Notes: a model not told the origin generated them from the letters alone. A stretch of 64,000 nt of DNA from Owenia fusiformis (GCA_903813345.2 CAIIXF020000011.1:28762166-28826165), one strand, 5' to 3'. Counted from the stretch's first letter, positions 1 through 13,594 are shown. Program-made: numbers and translations.

Positions 1-276
1 TTAACTACTTTACTACCTCAGGTACGGCAAATAAAACTGTCGTTTCTTGAATTAGAACTTACTTTCAATTTGATATGGCGTAACTGTACAGAGGTAGTAT
101 GTTTTGTAGTTTTTACAGTAAGTGCGAGGCAATAGGCCTACAAGACATAAAGAGAAGGGAATATTCAAAAATTCATGGATGGTATTTTCCCTTCTAGACT
201 TCTTCCTCTCCATTTTCACAATGGATAGACAATCTTTTTAAGAGACCAATAAACTAAATAAAAAAATATGCCATAC

Positions 277-1019
277 CTGTATATATCTGGGTCCTCCCAC
301 CTCGTATGAAAACGTCCATTTTGTCTTCCATCGGGACATAAAACATGATGACAGTAGTTTGCATATTTGGAGCTGCTTGAGCTGGTGGTGGCAACAAGGA
401 TATTGTGGTCGCTATCTCACCAACTGTCGTTAACGGTTCTGTAGTTGGGCAGAGAGCTGTAGTAAGACCTTCCGTTGTGATGCTATCTGTAGTAAGACCT
501 TCCGTTGTGATGCTATCTGTAGTTGGACTGGCCGTAGACGGGATGGCCTCAGTCGCACATAAAACGCTATAGAACACAAAATCATCCATGGCTATCAGCT
601 CCGATGGTGATGGTTCTCCTATCGATTTCAATTGACAGGTTTTCGAAGATTTTCCATAATTGAACCCCTTACACAAGGGTTCCGAAGTACACGCACGCAA
701 ACACCCGACTCGTGAAGTTTTGATTGTTGACAGATGGTACAGATCATCTGCAAGACGGAACGAAACCATTTTTTGGACTGACAGTTGTCTGACTCCATCA
801 TTTTGTTCAAAGCATTCGTCTGAAAAGAAAGAAAAAATGTATATATCTTTTACTTTCAAACCGCTTGTATATTCCAAATTAAAAATTAGTTTTTTTAATA
901 TTACCACAGGTATTCTCCTTTAACTTTTTTTTACAATTTCATTGAAAATGCTCACCTGGTATTGCTTTTGTCAAGTAAAATCCTAGTATAATTAACAAGA
1001 ATGGAGTATATTCTAACAT
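277..1019 (-). CDS. PAN/Apple secreted protein, gene A (exons 1-2; continues past left edge)
   Basis: First two exons of a secreted protein. Exon 1 (1019-956) starts at ATG and encodes a hydrophobic signal peptide beginning MLEYTPFLLIILGFYL; it ends in phase 1 at a GTGAGC donor. Exon 2 (819-277) follows a pyrimidine-rich acceptor and opens with DECFEQN. Its first ~80 residues hold six cysteines, including GCLRACTSEPLCKGFNY, in the PAN/Apple pattern. A Thr-rich linker with about two TTDSITTEGL units follows, then a PPPAQAAPNMQ segment ending at GGRTQIYT with a phase-1 GTATGG donor. By analogy with gene B, two more exons lie left of the window. PAN/Apple modules generally bind protein or carbohydrate outside cells; the ligand is unknown. 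Exon joins are read by eye from splice signals and agreement among three paralogs. Confidence 0.8.
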
Positions 1020-1368
1020 TTTAAAAATATAAATTCCACAAAGCAAGTAATGCACTGTATGGCATTTGGGCAGACTGACAATTACAAGACCTGATCATAA
1101 GATGGGATCGAAAAATGGTTTGTTTTTAATGGAAATCAATGCCAAGTGGAGTGACTGAACCCGTATTTGTTTTTCCTTGGTCAATGGTGTCATTCTATAT
1201 TGTAACTTACACTCCTCTCTATAAGTTTCGAAACTCGTATTCCCATTTGACAAGTGTAGATTTAAACTAAAAACGAATCTCAAACATGTACAGTTTCCTT
1301 AACATATATACAAGGGATTCGATTTAGGATTATATTTTATCTCTTATGCTCTTTAAGTAGGCGTTTTT
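1020..1368. promoter_or_regulatory. Presumed promoter-proximal region of gene A
   Basis: About 250 bp upstream of the gene A start codon resembles the same interval of genes B (from 43263) and C (from 50825). Shared landmarks on the plus strand are GATGGGATCGAAAAATGG, a run reading GGAAATCAATGCCAAGTG, and GTCATTCTATATTG. Retention in all three paralogs fits a duplicated promoter-proximal region. No TATA box or other named element was identified. Confidence 0.4.
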
Positions 1369-1631
1369 ATGTCACCACCAAGATATGGTGACATATTGTT
1401 ATGGTCTCTGTTTTTGTGGCAGCGGTTGGTGGTTGGCGGCCGTGGGTGGCGGGTGGCGGTTGGCAATGTCATAAATTCTTATATTAAAACCTCCAATAAC
1501 TTTTTTCAAAATCAAGTTCTCAAAAATTCAGATTTCACCTTTAATGGCCTTCTCAGGGTAAAAAAAACTTCAAAATTCAAGCCTGACTTAGGATAGAACT
1601 GATAATATTATGAGCAACTGGGTGGTGACAT
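1369..1631. mobile_element. Short MITE with GTCACCACC ends
   Basis: Both ends read ATGTCACCACC in inverted orientation, about 260 bp apart, with no long reading frame. A shorter relative with the same ends lies at 15757-15869. Superfamily unassigned. Confidence 0.5.
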
Positions 1632-1834
1632 CTTGTCATGTTAATGCCTTGTTAGAATTGTTATCACCTTGAAAACCAACATTTGTCAAATATGAAAGTA
1701 AGCAATTTTATTTTTTAAATGGGATTCTTTTCACAAACTGTATTATGGAAGAATTTGAATTGAAAAAATTAAGAAAGTTGTCATAATAAACAAACATAGA
1801 AATGTTTTAACAAATACTCCAAATCGGAATTCGT
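1632..1834. other. Spacer, nothing recognised
   Basis: AT-rich sequence without a supportable gene, exon or terminal-repeat structure. Confidence 0.5.
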
Positions 1835-2110
1835 GTTTATTGTTATTAACTGTTCCTTTGTTATTCCATTAAAACAGCACTCAAACGCACTATGTCCATA
1901 TTGTTCCCATACTTATTGGGGATGGTGTAATATGGATCAACAGTCTGCGTTAATGTCAGTGTCAACGTGCCAATGAAACTGATCGATTTCCAGTTACTAT
2001 TGACTAATTACACATGCGTATGTGACGCGTGTGTGAACATCACGCGGTCATCATATAGAATTTGAATAAAGATTGTGAAAAATTGGGAGAATGACATTGA
2101 CTTAAGCTAA
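1835..2110. promoter_or_regulatory. Upstream block shared between genes A and C
   Basis: This block closely matches 52005-52330. Shared landmarks are GTTTATTGTTATTAA, GATGGTGTAATATGGATCAA and CTGATCGATTTCCAGTTACT. It lies about 0.8-1.1 kb upstream of gene A and 1.2-1.5 kb upstream of gene C. Either it is leftover segmental duplication or a retained distal regulatory block. No reading frame explains the conservation. Confidence 0.5.
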
Positions 2111-2677
2111 TCAATCATTTGAAATGTATTTAAAAATATCTGTTAAATAAGATATTCTAAAATTGAGAAATTATTTTCAAAAATACATTTTTATACATAA
2201 TTGTATGAAGATTCCCAATACAATTTTACTTTATTTCTAGTAATCTTTATTTTCTACTTAATATATCCAAAAGCATTCTGGATATCGGAAGAGAAAGTTG
2301 CTTTATTGATTCGCCTGTAGAGCACGAGCACACCCTTCGGTTGTATTTAATATTTCATCATGTAAACACAAAAAATTAGACCCATTTATATTTTATAAGA
2401 AAAACACTGTACATATATGCAGTCTAATTACATATTCCTTAAGAAAAACAACATTTTCATGTCATCTAGTTGAATATTGACAATTCTCAAAACAGGTGTG
2501 ATTTTCACACTTACAATATTCAAAGACGTCATGCCACTCCTTCCATATAACGATCTTTTTATTGCCTAACCGGTGGGATATAGTATTCATGATTGTGGTT
2601 TGGTTGAGGTCGTGATCGTCATTGACATATCACCTATTTGTTATCAAGATTACGGGATATCTATTAATCGGTTTCAC
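2111..2677. other. Spacer, nothing recognised
   Basis: AT-rich sequence between the shared upstream block and the foldback element. No coding signal or repeat recognised. Confidence 0.4.
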
Positions 2678-2682
2678 ATGTT

Positions 2683-3512
2683 CACAGGCTGGTATCGAAA
2701 TATTTGTCCGCTTCGACGGAGCATGCTATTTTTCATAAAAACACTAAGAATACTTCACGATTTATTTTTTAACTCACATGTTTCGTTATACCATACAAAA
2801 TTACTTACTCCATGCAATGGATATATCATTTGCGGGTAACTTTCACTTCTGTTTGAAGTCCAATTACGCTGGGAAGAAAAGCTTTTGGAAATGGCGCCGG
2901 AGTATCATACTTCAAAATGTACCATTTCTTGTTTAACTTTCTAATGGCACGATATAGTGGCACGATAATATTTACACATGGTTTCAGCATAAATATGAAG
3001 GTATAAATGAGATGTTGATGTATTTGGTCTTTTTAATTCTTTTATAAAAAATAATGTTTAATTTTTTTGTCCGCTGTGACGGAGCAGTTGCAAATGTGAA
3101 CTGTGAAAATGCTCCGTCACAGCGGACAAAAAATATGAATATTATTTTTTATAAAAAAATTAAAAAGACCCAATGCATTAATATTTCATTAATACATTCA
3201 GAGTTATGGTGAAAACATATGTTAATATTATCGTGTCACTATATCATGCCATTAAAAAATTAAAAAAGAAATGGTACATTTTAGAGTTTGATACTCTGGC
3301 GCCGTTTTCAATAGATTTTACTCTTAGCGTTATTAGACTTCAAACAGAAGTGAAGGTTACACGCAAATGATATATCCATTGCAAGGAGTAAGTAATTATC
3401 TTTGATATAACGAAACATATGAGTTAAAAAAAAATCGTGAAGCATTCTTAGTGTTTTTATGAAAAATAGCATGCTCCGTCACAGCGGACAAATCTTTCGA
3501 TACCAGCCTGTG
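2683..3512. mobile_element. 830-bp foldback element, copy 1 (CACAGGCTGG ends, 5-bp TSD)
   Basis: Non-coding inverted-repeat element. The ends are CACAGGCTGGTATCGAAA and its reverse complement, and GTCCGCTGTGACGGAGC-type sequence recurs near both ends and around the centre (about 3071-3130). ATGTT is duplicated exactly on both sides (2678-2682, 3513-3517). A nearly identical copy lies at 48150-48981. CAC termini with a 5-bp duplication resemble the Transib/RAG type, but no transposase of that type was identified, so the superfamily is inferred. Confidence 0.85.
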
Positions 3513-3517
3513 ATGTT

Positions 3518-5560
3518 AAAGGATACCAAGTTATAGAGCTGATTTTGTTTTATGGCGGCCATTTTATTTAAAAGTTCTTCGGCAAACTGTAGAGAGCTTT
3601 CGATAAACGGTGTTCTGAAAACGTAAACCACTTTGGTTAGTCGAAATATGTGGATGCAGTCATGCACATGTTATGTATCATAAGTGCCCGCCTCTGTACT
3701 TTTCAATGGAAGAATTTTTCACTTTGTTTAAATAATGTATATTTACTCATCTTTAAACACACATTTGTTGATATTTTAACGGAGAATAGATAACTCAAAC
3801 GAGTTCACTTGACCAGTTTTATCATCTCGTCCATAGCTGTGAGAAGGTATGTATAATTTGCCATAGGTTTACCTTGTAATTGAGAATAAAAAAATTCAAG
3901 TAAATTTATAATATAATTAATTCACGTTTCCAAATATGTCTGTGTGAAGTGAAAGACATGTGTATGGTATGAAATATCCGTTCTAAAAAAGCGATTTAAT
4001 TATGATGTATCATGTGGATCAGTGGACGTTATTATTGGATTCAAATATCAGACTCACTAGGTTGTAATTGAATTATTTCGAATTTGTATATTTTACATTC
4101 CTTAAACGCTCTGATCATACACAATAGGAAGAAATAACTATGGTTACATATAAACTTGATGAATATTTACGTTAACATATGGAGCGCATTTGATGTCTGG
4201 TGATAAACTCTAAAACTCATGTGTAATATCAGGAAAAATCTACATATGTTAACTAGATCCAGCAATAGGAACCTCACTCAAAGCCAAGGAATCAGTACAG
4301 TAATGTATATACACGCGGGGAAAGTCTACCCGCGTATATACAACCTACCGCCGAGCAAAGACCCGAAGATGTCTGAAAATGTAGGGGATAAGTTAATAAA
4401 CTCCTGTTTATAAATTGAATTTCTCAATATGAGAAATTGATAAAACACAGAATTATTTGTAACAGATATAGTTGTTGTTCCAGGCACTCATGTTTGCAGA
4501 ATAATGAGTATGTTATGCAATATTTACTATCGAATCGCTAAATTCAACTTCTAAATATTAGAATGATGTTTTACATCTCAAATAAGTAAGAACCATGACT
4601 GTAGTTACTCCATTTGATTCAAATATACAATAGGTGCAAATATATCACATTTGTTTTACTGCCATACGTTACATATCATTGAAATCATCGGTGAAAGTTG
4701 AAAATGAAAGACCCGATTATATAGGACCCGATGCTACTGCCTGAGTATTCCAATTATACCGTGAGTAAAACCCGATGAGGTAAGTTTTCGGATTATCATA
4801 TAATAACATAAGGTATATCACAAAAATTCCTGTTAATATGATTTAATTCCCGCAGCACTATACGTCAACGTCTGTGTCCCGCAAAGTTCTTTAAAACATT
4901 GAATTCATGCTTTCACTCGAATCACCATCATTTTCATTGCTGATAAAATCATCACTTCTTTTTGACTATGCTCATAATCCAATGACTTTGGTACATGTTA
5001 TTTGTATCTATCAAGACGGTAAACATATGAAAACAGTTATATATTTTGATTGATCTAAAATTTGCAATGTTAAAAGACCCGTTATGCTCATTCGCTCTCA
5101 ATAAGATAAGATATCAGTAGAACGGCTACTAAAATGAAAAAAGGTTGACCAGTAGAGATTAGGAACTTGAAACATATTCATTTTAATCCATAAATATGGA
5201 TAATAATTGATTTAAATGCAATTTCGCGCTATTCCTATTCTCCAGTGTTGATAGCCTAATTTCTGTTGTGTCAGTCTGGGTCAATTTGTTACAATAGTAT
5301 TAATAACGAGGAACCCTTCTAATAAAGCTTCGAAAAGTAACCCTAACACTATTTCATCATCAGCACGTCATAAACTCGACGATGTCATCGGATCTCAACA
5401 GAATTTACTCAAGTAATGTTTGAGATCCTTTACTCAAGATATTTTCGGATTTTTATTATATTACTCATCGATCACATCGGGTACGATGTCCGATAACATC
5501 GGATCTTTTAGGACAAAGTTTATGTGAAGATTTTGCTGTTCAAAAGTGTTAGTTTGACAC
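3518..5560. other. Spacer with one hairpin repeat; otherwise nothing recognised
   Basis: No supportable gene. The only structure noted is a hairpin at 4305-4341, with GTATATAC and CGCGGG arms around a GAAAGTC loop. With its flank CAACCTACCGCCGAG it reappears inverted at about 18040-18090. Confidence 0.4.
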
Positions 5561-5867
5561 TTATGGCCTAGTCACATAGCCCGGTCGATGAGGTTCCGAT
5601 GAGCCAGCGATGCAATTTTCACCGAACTCGGCCGAACACCGGCCGGACACCGGCCGGACATCCGTGGCGTTTGTTGCTTAAAACCGCATCGGTGGCAGCT
5701 CGGTGAAATTTTAACTTCGGAGTTAAATTTCACCGGGCTCTCACCGAGCTCCCTCATCGCAGCCCCATCGTAACCACATCAGAACACACGTCGGCCGGTG
5801 CACGGCCGAGTATCGGTCGGTGTCCCGTGCATCTGAGACAACCAGCACAGCAAAAAATGTGAATCAA

Positions 5868-6390
5868 ACCACTGAATCCTGGAGCCAGGATTCATACAGG
5901 ATTCATATGCACATATGAATCCTGTATGAATCCTGCCTCTAGGATTCATACAGGATTCGCTGTTTAAATAGTTTACAAATGAATCCTGCCTTCAGGAATC
6001 ATACAGGATTCATATGCAATATAGTTTACAAATGAATCCAGCCTCCAGGAATCATACAGGATTCATATGCAATATAGTTTACAAATGAATCCTGCCTTCA
6101 GGAATCATACAGGATTCATATGCAATATAGTTTACAAATGAATCCAGCCTTCAGGAATCATACAGGATTCATATGCAATATAGTTTACAAATGAATCCAG
6201 CCTTCAGGAACCATACAGGATTCATATGCAATATAGTTTACAAATGAATCCAGCCTTCAGGATTCATACAGGATTCATATAGAAGGTAGTTTGCAAATAA
6301 ATCCTGTAGCCAGGATCCAAGCAGGATTCATATATAATATAGTTTACAAATGAATCCAGCCTTCAGGATTCGTACAGGATTTAAACGGAA
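5868..6390. repeat. 53-bp tandem array in left arm of the 12-kb element
   Basis: Units of about 53 bp built on CAGGATTCATATGCAATATA and GTTTACAAATGAATCC, roughly eight copies after a more irregular start. The mirror array lies at 16978-17495. Confidence 0.85.
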
Positions 6391-6504
6391 ATTGATGTGC
6401 ATGTTTTTGTTTTAACAGTTATCATTGGCGTGTCGCATATATTACGCCAAATGCGCACAGGCGTACCAAATGAAATCGAAAATTTAATAAAAATGTGTAA
6501 ATTC

Positions 6505-9500
6505 GATATTTAACAGATATTTAGAATGAATTGCGACATTATATTCCAAATTCATGAATAAACTGTACGTATCTGGATTTCGTTCATAATTGTTTAATGG
6601 TTCCTCATAGATAGTAATAAAGTCATCACATCGTGTTCATTAGTGTTAATTCGAGGTTGGATAATGTTTTTATAATATGATGTTATAATTTTACATTTTA
6701 TTTGTGTGTCTGAGTGAGGCTAAATTGAAAGTAAAACCTGTATAATCAGACGGGCAAATCACGATGAGGACAAATAATTATTTAAATTAGTAAGATAAGT
6801 CTGTACATGTAGATTGTTCGTTGAAGTTGGACCGTCGGTGACTTTTATTCCTAGATTTCGTATCCCTCTCAAACAAATAAGTCAAAGCCAAATATAGTTG
6901 AACTGTTTTCGGGATTATTATTCATTTGTTGTAATACAGATTGACTTATAGACTGATATTGTAATGGGTTGTGCTTGGGATTCACAGAATTATTCTATGA
7001 TAGTCTCAGGATATATTGAAATGCGGATGTTTACATTAAAGATCTTGCTTTCAAACAAAAATATTGAAGTACTAAGATCGGATATTAGCGTACCCCAGTG
7101 GAAAAGAATCAAAAGATATTCCAATTTAACGCACTGCACAATAATTTGTCATTTTGGAAATTCGTCAATATGACCTTACCATTTTGATCTTAATAATTTA
7201 AAATTTAAACAAGCGCTACCCCCCCCCAGAACTAGCCTTCCCGGTAAAGCCAATACGACAGATATCTAAGGAAAGTTTCATTTTTATTCTTGATTTCTCT
7301 GACTCGGAATAGTTGAAATGATAAACATAAATTGCAATTATTATTACTTTGCTCTTTCATTTTGCTCAGTCATGATCAACGCCTTCCTTAAATTTTCTGT
7401 CAGATCATCGATCCCAGACTTCAGCAAATATTCCAATCATATTTTGCGTTTTATCGTCTTTCCCAAAAGCTATACGAATATGGTACTACAACTACTTAAT
7501 GACAGTGGTTTATCGTTATTTTTGCAAATATGGATGTTTACACTGCTTGAATCTTATTCTAGGAAGTTTTATAGAGACGGGACTTCCTTTTCACAATGCA
7601 ATTATATCTGTTTTGTAGGTTCCCGTGGGTAAGATACACACAAGAACAATACGGCCCATCCAAAAGGGACAGATCCGTCAGTGGCGTTCTTCAAATTATA
7701 GCCCGTGGAGATATAGTTTATGAATCTTGCCTCAAGTGACGTGTTAAATCCCATATTGGGTTTGAGAAAGGGCCCGTATACACAGCCCGATACACAGTTG
7801 CTCGATACAAGTGCAAACTATAAAATAACCATAATATAACAATTATAGATAAATGTTTGGCATGCATTGTTTCTGTTTAATTGTTAAATTATTTGATAAC
7901 TTATAATAAGCAGATAAGTTGCTTTTCAGGTATTAAGTGGCGATTAAGGACTGAAAACCAGCGTCACACATTTCTTCGGATATTCCTCAATAAGCAGATA
8001 TACCTGTTTGCATGTTTTAATTTTGATTTGATTTGATTGTTTGAATTAGATAAAGTCTTTAAAATGTTACTAGTGTTTGGGGGGGGGGGGGCTGAGATTT
8101 CATGTAGGAATTAAAATTAGAATAAGATTTAAATACGATCTGTTTTGTTTGCATCGTTGTATAACGTTGATAAAACACAAAGGGCAGCATTGGAATTACA
8201 AAATTGTGCGATTCCCTACCTCCCAAAATTATTCAAAATTATATTTCTGTCATTCTGATTTCCGTGTCGGGACATTCTGATCTATTAGAGTCTCACTTTA
8301 TCTAACGCTTTGGTATTCCAAAGGATTGTACTTGCCCGGGAGTACTTGCTGTATATCACGTCGGGAGATTAAACCTCCTGGATTAAACCAGTGAATGTTC
8401 CGATCGTCGTAACATTCGATACACCGAGAGATTTCCCAGATTCATACATGCATACTGTATATTCAGCAGGAATTTTACATACTTTATCATTCCCTTCTTA
8501 ATATATCGTATAATATTTGTATTCTGTTTCACAGATTCCCCTTGAAATACAAGGTAGACTAGATGCGAGTAGAAATAATTTTGATTTACGTCATTAAATA
8601 TTCAAAATTCAGTCAAAGTGATGTCATAATTTGAAATCTACATGAAAAAGTACATCTAAAAATACGGTTTCGAAAATTGTTTATCAAATTTGAAAATTAC
8701 GACAACACGGGCAATATATGGCAGGTTAAATGAGTCGTCAAGATTATAACACGCCGGTCTTTATGTTACAGTTGATGAAAGTACAATGTCAAAATCTCAT
8801 GATGATTTCTTCCGACCTGTGTTTACTGACAAGAGAGGGGTGCGCAGTTGTTGAAGCGAGTATAAACTAAGAAAAATCCAAAGTCCGATAATTAATTAAT
8901 TGGCATGGATCTGCTAATTGTTTTCGTTATTGTTACTTGTTCTATCTAGACGGTTTTATCTGCATCGATATGGCTGATTATAAGGCATGAACATTTTTCC
9001 CAGTTGTGTTAATTGTTATTCTTTAATAAGCGGATTTATATGTTTGAAATATTTATTATCCATTTTTCATTTTGATATACTTTTCAAAGGACTTTTTGTT
9101 CTATCTATGTGTTTTGTCTATACTAATCTTTAACAGGAGTTAGCTTATTCCATATAGCCTACAATTGATTTTAATTCATAAAGTTTGCTGATAATTGACT
9201 TAAGTATGGTAAAGCTCTCGAAGAGAGCATGTGCATGATCGCCAATAAAATTGCATTCTTTGTTTTGTTTTGACAGTTAGTTTAGAACTTTAGCCACGCG
9301 AAGTATACACGCAAACGCTTGTGTACTTTTGAAACATTAACTTGCAAGGCTCAAAGTCATTTCCATCTTCTCCGGTGTTATTTCTGTGGTAGAGGTTTTT
9401 CAAAAATAATTTAAAACTTTTGAGACCTTTGGGGTATAGGATATACGATCAAATCACATGTCCTTCTATTTTTAGTTTTTTTCCTGAGGGATAAGAAAAT

Positions 9501-12500
9501 AAAAATCAAACATAGAGAGGCAAAGACGTAAAAATGTGGGGAAGTTATTTAATTTATGCTTTTTTATGAATATAATTGCGACCTCCATGACATTTGACAA
9601 AGTCAGACCCCTAGTCAGAGAAGGGGGTGGGGGGGGGGGGTTCAAGAACGCCTTTCTCCAAAATTTATTTAAAATCGTGCAGTTTTTCATCATTCTGAGC
9701 TTTTTTTTAAACTTAAGTGATGACCAATTTTGTTTAATGTGAACCCCCTGCCCCCATCACTCTGGAAGTGATCATGATACACTCAATCCACAAGGTGGGT
9801 CTAAAGATGAAAACCTAGACGATCTCTGTAATCAAAGGCTAAGACGATATTTTCTATAATCAGAGTCCTAGACGACTTCTGCTGCAATCAGAGTCCTGGA
9901 TGATGTTCAGACTTTTCTGTAATCAAAGTAGCCAAACATCCGCAGAGCACGGAAATTGATGGATAAGTGAATGGTCTTTTGTTTGTTTTCTTTACTATTG
10001 TAAGGAATAAAATTAAGATTTAAATGTTCACCCCCCCCCTCCTCCGTTTAATTTCGATTCAAACAAAATCAAACGGGAATGATTATCTTACAAGGTACGC
10101 TGAGACTTAAGACAATAAAAGACGATAATTAACCTGATTGGATCCTGTGTCTTATTAGCGTCTGTTATTTATTACTGTTGACCAGTACCAGGCTGATTGC
10201 GTATTGATAATCAAACCGGTCGTGGGATGCAATGATATATCTAAATTTATCCCATGATACTACTTCCCGATGAATAACACCTTGGAATATTTTTGATTTT
10301 GAAAGAAAATCGTATTGTCCCGCCAAATCCCGCTCACGAAAATGATATACTCCCATTTGAAAATTAAGAGATTTTGAGACGTAAGGAGTATGAAGCCGCC
10401 TATTAAGCATAGTGTAATTGTAATTTCATGCTCTGACATAGCATACCAGTGTATTCCTTCAGTCATACAATATTGTAATACCTTGATGGATCAAGATGCT
10501 TATAAGACAGTTAAAGTCGTAGAAACCTTAGCAATAGCGAATGTGTTTGGTCCCTCTAATATTAATATAATATGAATATTGTTACAATATAACTGTATTG
10601 AATTTTTCTATGTTGATGTGTTTATGTTATATATCTACAATAAAATTTTTATATTTCAAAATTCCATACAGCTAAGTCACCGGACATTTTGTAGACTAAT
10701 AATATAACAGACTTCTGGTTTTGTTCCATACACAATTTAGATAAGGATTGTGAACTTTAGATTTTATGAAGAGAGTTATTTATATCTATATAATTACGTT
10801 TTGAGTTGGAGGAAACTTACTCAATATCACTTTGATGTCTCGGTCACCTGGCCATAAAAGGCATTTGCTTAATATGATATTTATTTTTTACAGGTTGTTT
10901 CCATTAACGGGGTGATACAGGCATGTGAAGTGTTTGGCTATGCATGGACCTCAAGGATGACACGGGGTGGAAGAGGGGCAAGGGTTGGTGCAAGTCCCGG
11001 GGTGCAAGTCTGCACTCCCAGACTCCAGATAGGAGTGAAACGCATCATGGGATTAAATGCATTCGTTGAAGTTTACAGGAACAGTTGAATATAATTCAGA
11101 ATTTAAGTGAATCCACATGATCATTTGCGTTCAACAATGCGTTTATAGAGAGGTTTCGCAAGTTTTTGGCTCAATGCGTTGTGTTCACCAGATTTATTAC
11201 CCTTTACATTCGACTTCACTTCTTAATTAAAAGAGAGCTTCATCTTCTGTAGTTTATTTCTAGGCCTCTGCGCGTAGGGTACAGCACTTAAACGAGTTGA
11301 GGTTAATCCATTGTGCGAAACCTCTCTAATACCAGAGGGGTTATTCATCAAGCTAAATGACCCCTCGAGGCGATATATGTGTTATGTTACAGTTACATGT
11401 TACAGTTACATGTTAAATTGTTAAGACTTGAAAGTTAATAATTAAGTTTTTTTGCGTTATCTTTCAGATACTTATAATTAGTACACGTTGCTCTCTATGT
11501 TGGCGGTGATGACACGTTCTGCTTTCTTTTCAAGAAGCTGCAGTCTAATCTTTAAATGTTACATTCATAATTTAAAAAAAGCTTTGTTTTGATTTATTAT
11601 TTAAAAAAATATTGTGGCTTGCTAATCGCACCCCCACCCCATTCTGACTGAAAATCGAATTTTTAAGGGGCAATCGCATCCCCCCTGACTGAAAGTTGAC
11701 TACGCCCCTGTGTTTCCCTTTGTCCCCTTTCATTTATCTTCTGTAAACTTGTTTGAACAAATTAATACTAGTACTACAAAGATAACTTCATTCGAAACGC
11801 ATGCAATTCACTCCAATATTATATTTATTCATGTATTTGCATTAGTGAGGGAAAGGGATTTGATTATAAAATTGACGGTGGTTGCGAAGTTGTGATTTGG
11901 GAGGGAGGGGTATACTATACTAAGGTGTTATAAGACCCAATAATTAATATAAACAACTGAGCGCCTTCCTGATTGCATCCCAGCTCATCCTGTCCGCCAG
12001 TCTATCTCGATCGCATTTGATCAATGAATTCCTGATTAAACTGACTCTTGATTTTAAAATAGGAATTCTAAATCTGTTACTAGGATTTAAAAGTTGGTGT
12101 CTATTATGATACTGGAAATTGGAATACTATATTTTGTATTACTATTCTATCTCGATCTATGGTATATAAATATGAATTTCTAGGTCTACAGTCCCACATG
12201 GGCTTCATTGAAACATACGACAAAGTTTATCCATTTCAAACAAGCCAGGAAAACAGATAACTAGTCTTGCATCAGGCCCCGCAAATGTCCAATTTTCTCT
12301 CGGGAAATACATAAATATCAGAGACATATTTCATAGCCAGAGGCCAAAAATGTCAAAATCGATATAAAATCTAAAAAGGATAAAATGTCCCCTCGAATAC
12401 GGTACCTAGGTAATTAAATCTAATATTTCATAGTTCCCGCATAATAAGCATAAAACTTTCATTTACCGCTGTATCGAAATTCACGTGATCCCTTATTGAA

Positions 12501-13590
12501 GTTTTACTAAATAATTGAGTTTGATCATTTAATGCTGTTGGATAGAATATTAGGCTGAAAAGAATCAAAATTTTAGCCCATGTCTAAGCGAATGGTATAA
12601 ATTCACATAGTTCTGATTACAATGAGAATGCTAAAAAAAAATCCTGGCATTTCCTTTACTCTACGTTTATAATCACGTATCATGCTTATTAACTAGATCA
12701 ATACAGACTCGATTTCCTTTGCCCACCTTCAACATTGTTATGTAATGACGGGAAACAGTCACTGTAATCTTCTAATCAGCCGTTTGTTTTTATTGTAATT
12801 AGGAAACTAATCAATTTTGATTTCGTATTGTTTCAATGAACAAAAAGCACATTAGTTCAGCATTTCAAGGAAGGGGGGGGGGTGTAAACAATTACTGACT
12901 GTCAAGTACATGTATCTCTCACGAGGCCCTATTTCCACAACCCTCCACTCATGCATACGCCTATCATATAATGGATAGGGAAATATATAACATTCCAACA
13001 GATACTGTCTTGACCTCCTACCCTTTTACACCGGGTCTCTTCTTGAACCCCTCCCATATTCTAATGTTTCTCGAAACTGCTCATGTTAACTTTGTAAGGC
13101 AATGTAGGGTTTGCTACGGGTGTGACTTGCAATGTATAACTTACTTGTACTTGTATAAGAAATAAAAACAAATAAACAAACATAAAAACTTGTGCTCATA
13201 ATTAATACGGTGATAAGCAACAAAAGGTTAAAATAAAAATTTTCAAAAACAGCCATGCACTACCCTGCATTTTAGCTGAAATTAAGTTTATTCCAAATAA
13301 CTTATGTAACGAAATGGAAATGATTCGAAAAATAACAATTCGATGAACATTTCACAATGAAGCAAACAAAACCAGATAGTAAAGAAATATTCTAATTTAA
13401 ACCGACGTGAATCCTCAACCCTAAAGAGTTTTCGTTTTCGGTCAGGGGGGGGGGTGCTATTTTGCCATAAGCAACACAAAAATTAAGTTTTCTTTTGAAT
13501 TTTACAAAAATTGATGCAACTTCCTTCAAAATTGAGCTAGAAGCTTCAAATAAAAAGCATTTTAAAGCTCTTTTCTACCTCTATCCCATG
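6505..13590. other. Interior of the 12-kb element, no gene recognised
   Basis: Open frames here are short (about 105 codons at most) and resemble no known family. Several G or C homopolymer runs occur (7220, 8080, 9628, 10031 and 12872). The stretch 11620-11710 contains a CGCACCCC...CTACGCCCC motif related to the array at 13595-15145. Confidence 0.5.
7620..8030. repeat. Left member of an internal inverted pair (with 15270-15640)
   Basis: Shares ATCTTGCCTCAAGT, CAGTTGCT(C/T)GAT and GTTTGCATGTTTTAA with the reverse complement of 15270-15640. Positions are nearly symmetric around the centre of the 12-kb element. The right copy could encode a short peptide on the minus strand (reading VLKDRTVGEMAQLLDARVKL before a stop), but the left copy is interrupted, so a coding role is unproven. 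Confidence 0.6.
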
Positions 13591-13594
13591 GCCG

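Noticed and set aside
5868-6390. CRISPR-like look of regularly spaced repeats
   Set aside because: The repeats are contiguous satellite units without unique spacers, in an animal genome.
8080-8092. G and C homopolymer runs as regulatory G-rich elements
   Set aside because: They are simple mononucleotide tracts scattered in repeats, and lengths may be sequencing or assembly artefacts.
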